Shown: one piece after another, positions 62,201 through 64,000 of the stretch
Position numbering within the stretch: the stretch's first letter is position 1
Layout of the letters: each line of letters opens with the position of its first letter
Assembly: GCF_000227115.2 (NCBI RefSeq)
Contig: NC_016482.1
Coordinates: 620,001-684,000, forward strand
Direction of reading: 5' to 3'
DNA length: 64,000 bases
Source: Naumovozyma dairenensis CBS 421
Taxonomy: Eukaryota; Ascomycota; Saccharomycetes; Saccharomycetales; Saccharomycetaceae
Notes under the pieces: model-generated
What the model saw: only the letters and a program-made list of their open reading frames with translations
Told to the model about the DNA's origin: nothing
Databases searched by the model: none
Translations under genes and position numbers: made by a program

Positions 62201-64000
62201 ACCTGGCAGTAGAATTTCAACTCGTGAATGTTTTAATATAAATTTATAATGAGGTTCAAATTTATTTGTTTCACAATCAACAACACTATCGAAAAGCGCA
62301 GTCAAAAGATCCAATAACGTATATAGAGATTGATGATGGCATAATGATGATGGGATACGTCTAATAAAAAGATCACTATAATGAAAAGCAGACTCTTGAA
62401 GAGTTGGATTCCTATGGGCTAAACACAATAGTAAATTGTTTAATTGTAAGGCAATTGTCTTCGAATTGAATAATTTAAAATCACCTGATTGAACTAGTTG
62501 AGAAAATTTTGCTATCATAGCTACCGCCAGAATGTTTATTGGTTTCTCCAAGGATGTGGTGGTAATCGATGGATCTGAAAAATACAAAAGAACTTTAGAA
62601 CAATCACCTGCTTCACATCTTAAGGTTTCTAACAATGTCGTTGCAGCTAGGAACATTATTTTTGATAATGATATTGTCCTAGATTGAACTGCGTTAACGT
62701 TGAAATAGTCCACAATTGCTTGTTTTTGTTCTTTGACGTTCGCATTAGAAGACCCACGACGTAAAATGGTATTCATTTCTAGTGACATCTCCTTATTATT
62801 TGCAGGAAAGTCAGATGCTAATGGTGGACTATTATATGCAATTGTGAGTAATTGGATTTTGTATTTATTAACAAGTTTTGATTTATAATGAAATCCATGA
62901 ATGACCATATTAAACCAGACATTTCTTAACATATTTGTGGTTTGTTCATCTTGACTTAGATCCAGGGGCTTCTCGCCTGGCTTGGGTAACAAAGCTGCTA
63001 AAGGACCTAAATAAGAAGAAATCTGTTCTGCGACGCGGGAAATTTCAGTATGAGGTCTGTGGTGTTCTAATTTCTCCACTTCACCACATGAGATAATAGT
63101 CTCTAATAAATCTCGAAGGTAAATCCTGTACAATTCTGAGTTATACTGCTCTGAGAGAAAATGAGTAGATAGTATAGTTTTCGCATTTATAATACCGTCG
63201 AATAATGTGCCGTCCTCTTGCCTTGATAATATCGCTTTGAAGAATTTCAAAACCTGTGAAAATTCAGTTACTGTCATGTAGGTAGATAGTTTTGCAATAG
63301 CATCTGGAATGATTTCATCTAATTCCTCGGAAACAGCTGTAATTTTTTGGCTTAGAATAGAAAAGGCCAACAATCTAATCGATTGTTTGTTATAATGAGA
63401 AGCGATGGTTGTTGTTGCCGTCACACAATTTTTAAATAACCTCCCATGGTAAGTAGTTGATCCACCTGAGGCTAATACATGAGACGTTTGTTTCTTTATG
63501 GTTTTTTTTCTATATGGTGAACTTGCTGCACTTCTTAATGTTTGTAAAGATTCAACTGTTCCGGACCTACGAACCCCACTGAAGCTCATAGTCCCACCAG
63601 AAGTGATCGTTAATTTACGTTCTCTTAGTATAGGATTTGCTGAGCCATCATCAGTGGCAATCAGCAAATTATTTAAAGAATAGATGGTGCTGACAATAGA
63701 GTCCTCGTTTAAGGGCTGTAAACCGATTGTAAAAATTTTTGATATTTCAATTATAGTCGATGTACTAATGTACTGAGATGAAACAAGTAATGGGAAAATA
63801 CGCAATAACGTTAATGAATTTTCTTCAGTGAAATAATTTAGTAACGAAGCAGCTGATATGATCGATATAATCAAAGAATCTGTAATAATTTCAGAGAAAA
63901 CAAATGTGTCCATAGAATCAGCGACAATCCTTATAAAGTCTTGAAATAATTCTGAATCAGGGTCAGCAATAAATGGAACCAAACATAAGCAATTGATAAA
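59279..64000 (-). CDS. STT4: Phosphatidylinositol 4-kinase III alpha, 5' end outside window
   Basis: Plasma-membrane PI 4-kinase that makes PI4P for signalling, actin and cell-wall integrity. About 1573 residues are visible; S. cerevisiae Stt4 has 1900, and the frame stays open to the window edge, so the N-terminal part is cut off. A long HEAT/helical region precedes the PIK domain and the C-terminal lipid kinase domain: GDDCRQDVLALQLISMF, the catalytic loop FKDRHNGNIMYDD, and the activation DFGFIFDIVPGG. The gene ends FQRLTNGIPY. There is no ATG near the apparent frame start (a TTG at 63982), in line with a partial gene. The order with ACO1 and MET17 matches S. cerevisiae. Confidence 0.96.
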   Translation of the reverse strand, partial: FINCLCLVPFIADPDSELFQDFIRIVADSMDTFVFSEIITDSLIISIISAASLLNYFTEENSLTLLRIFPLLVSSQYISTSTIIEISKIFTIGLQPLNEDSIVSTIYSLNNLLIATDDGSANPILRERKLTITSGGTMSFSGVRRSGTVESLQTLRSAASSPYRKKTIKKQTSHVLASGGSTTYHGRLFKNCVTATTTIASHYNKQSIRLLAFSILSQKITAVSEELDEIIPDAIAKLSTYMTVTEFSQVLKFFKAILSRQEDGTLFDGIINAKTILSTHFLSEQYNSELYRIYLRDLLETIISCGEVEKLEHHRPHTEISRVAEQISSYLGPLAALLPKPGEKPLDLSQDEQTTNMLRNVWFNMVIHGFHYKSKLVNKYKIQLLTIAYNSPPLASDFPANNKEMSLEMNTILRRGSSNANVKEQKQAIVDYFNVNAVQSRTISLSKIMFLAATTLLETLRCEAGDCSKVLLYFSDPSITTTSLEKPINILAVAMIAKFSQLVQSGDFKLFNSKTIALQLNNLLLCLAHRNPTLQESAFHYSDLFIRRIPSSLCHHQSLYTLLDLLTALFDSVVDCETNKFEPHYKFILKHSRVEILLPGSSMWRTSALSKLHKIAKQWVQIILNKSAQDTKILLQTYVSDLNTYNIMANVDYGISFAMELAGMVLSADVELSKLEFRGPERPNTVAKFISQHSWRSKYLVDTAMVSSQQDIVDELGLLSNTIRGKLDTGIKVVSKDVTNFLDMSAALLILGNYRSGSLLYDIVHIPFEVFTSESLKSATNVWLSIIKERRDLAHLLLVDVTYCWLESIKNNVGVYSRKYDLIEEEYQIMTYKPYNKKAINREANFVSQSMQPHRHVIKFFLSHFEGTLYQSKHLLAVFTKCALLGVSNLKKASLHPFSRMIRNELLIFAILVLIVNDRQGTKLIKDLCREIVYGGLTWFYEKRNWPFGSNELKIKADLSTMKNLYDKLNSVTVIMKKYCNKEFTLLMVFLESEIEQVQTWLTPLDKIDKTSSYTVTLESVKTAFTIDPRLAVSLSQRYPGNDIESGLVTLINQDPLRCVNCPIAIDPFIINNYRKRILPTAAMDSKLKDKMHIVLYWKPVSPLKSINLFLPQWNSDSFLLQYSVFSLESHDVNVTFFYVPQIVQCLRYDKTGYVERLIFDTAKINILFSHQIIWNLFANCYKDDEGTVPDDIKPTLDRVRERMVSSFDADTLDFYKKEFGYFNEVTSISGKLKPYIKKSKAEKKHKIDEEMNKIVVKPGVYLPSNPDGVVIDIDRKSGKPLQSHAKAPFMATFKIRKDIENEDTGITENVEKWQGAIFKVGDDCRQDVLALQLISMFKTIWSSIGLDVYVFPYRVTATAPGCGVIDVLPNSISRDMLGREAVNGLYEYFITKFGSESTIEFQNARNNFVKSLAGYSVISYLLQFKDRHNGNIMYDDKGHCLHTDFGFIFDIVPGGVKFEAVPFKLTKEMVKVMGGSSQAAAYQDFEELCIKAYLSARPHMDSILECVKPMLESGLPCFKGEKTIKNLRNRFQPERDQHEAALFMRGLIKKSYESLFTKGYDEFQRLTNGIPY

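Overview
The window looks like nuclear chromosomal DNA of a budding yeast in the family Saccharomycetaceae. It is AT-rich, its genes are compact and nearly all uninterrupted, and the one spliced gene (RPS30) has a TACTAAC branch point. Most proteins can be matched by eye to Saccharomyces cerevisiae proteins. The gene order suggests a lineage that underwent the whole-genome duplication: neighbours that lie on two sister regions in S. cerevisiae are mixed here, and expected intervening genes (YSH1, DBP9, SMD2, ALG13, CHO2) are absent. A Naumovozyma- or Kazachstania-type species would fit, but I cannot fix genus or species.

Layout. 1-18.7 kb: GCD7, SER1, RPS30, LAS17, ECI1, a YLR278C-type zinc-cluster regulator and PIG1, a mix of the S. 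cerevisiae YLR27x-29x and YOR17x-18x blocks. 19.8-26.8 kb: HSL1, UTP11 and MTC2 (the YKL101-098 block), ending at tRNA-Ala. 27.4-45.7 kb: a YGL041W-A-like gene, DST1, RNA15, an unplaced membrane RING protein, MTR3, RIM8, NSR1, tRNA-Val, RPT6, TIF4631 and TYW3, a mix of the two arms of S. cerevisiae chromosome VII. 46-54 kb: an accessory zone with tRNA-Asp, tRNA-Leu and tRNA-Ile, nested solo LTRs of a Ty1/copia-like element, two 20-N assembly gaps, duplicated flanks, a dead zinc-finger gene and MET17. 56-64 kb: ACO1 and the 3' part of STT4; MET17-ACO1-STT4 keeps the S. cerevisiae order.

The genes are mostly housekeeping: translation (GCD7, RPS30, TIF4631), tRNA modification (TYW3), ribosome and RNA biogenesis (UTP11, NSR1, MTR3), transcription and mRNA 3' ends (DST1, RNA15), proteasome (RPT6), serine, sulfur and TCA metabolism (SER1, MET17, ACO1), fatty-acid oxidation (ECI1), actin (LAS17), morphogenesis checkpoint (HSL1), pH signalling (RIM8) and PI4P synthesis (STT4). 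Several promoters carry sites matching the known regulons: a full oleate response element at ECI1, an Rpn4 PACE at RPT6, Cbf1 and Met31/32 sites at MET17, PAC plus RRPE at UTP11 and NSR1, Rap1 pairs at RPS30, CCAAT boxes at ACO1 and a Rim101 site at RIM8.

I did not find a clearly new biological system. The least explained parts are the LTR/tRNA zone (46-54 kb), the membrane RING gene at 30.9-31.7 kb, a decayed Cys/His-rich gene at 51.2-51.6 kb, and a GC-rich hairpin island at 48.4-48.6 kb.
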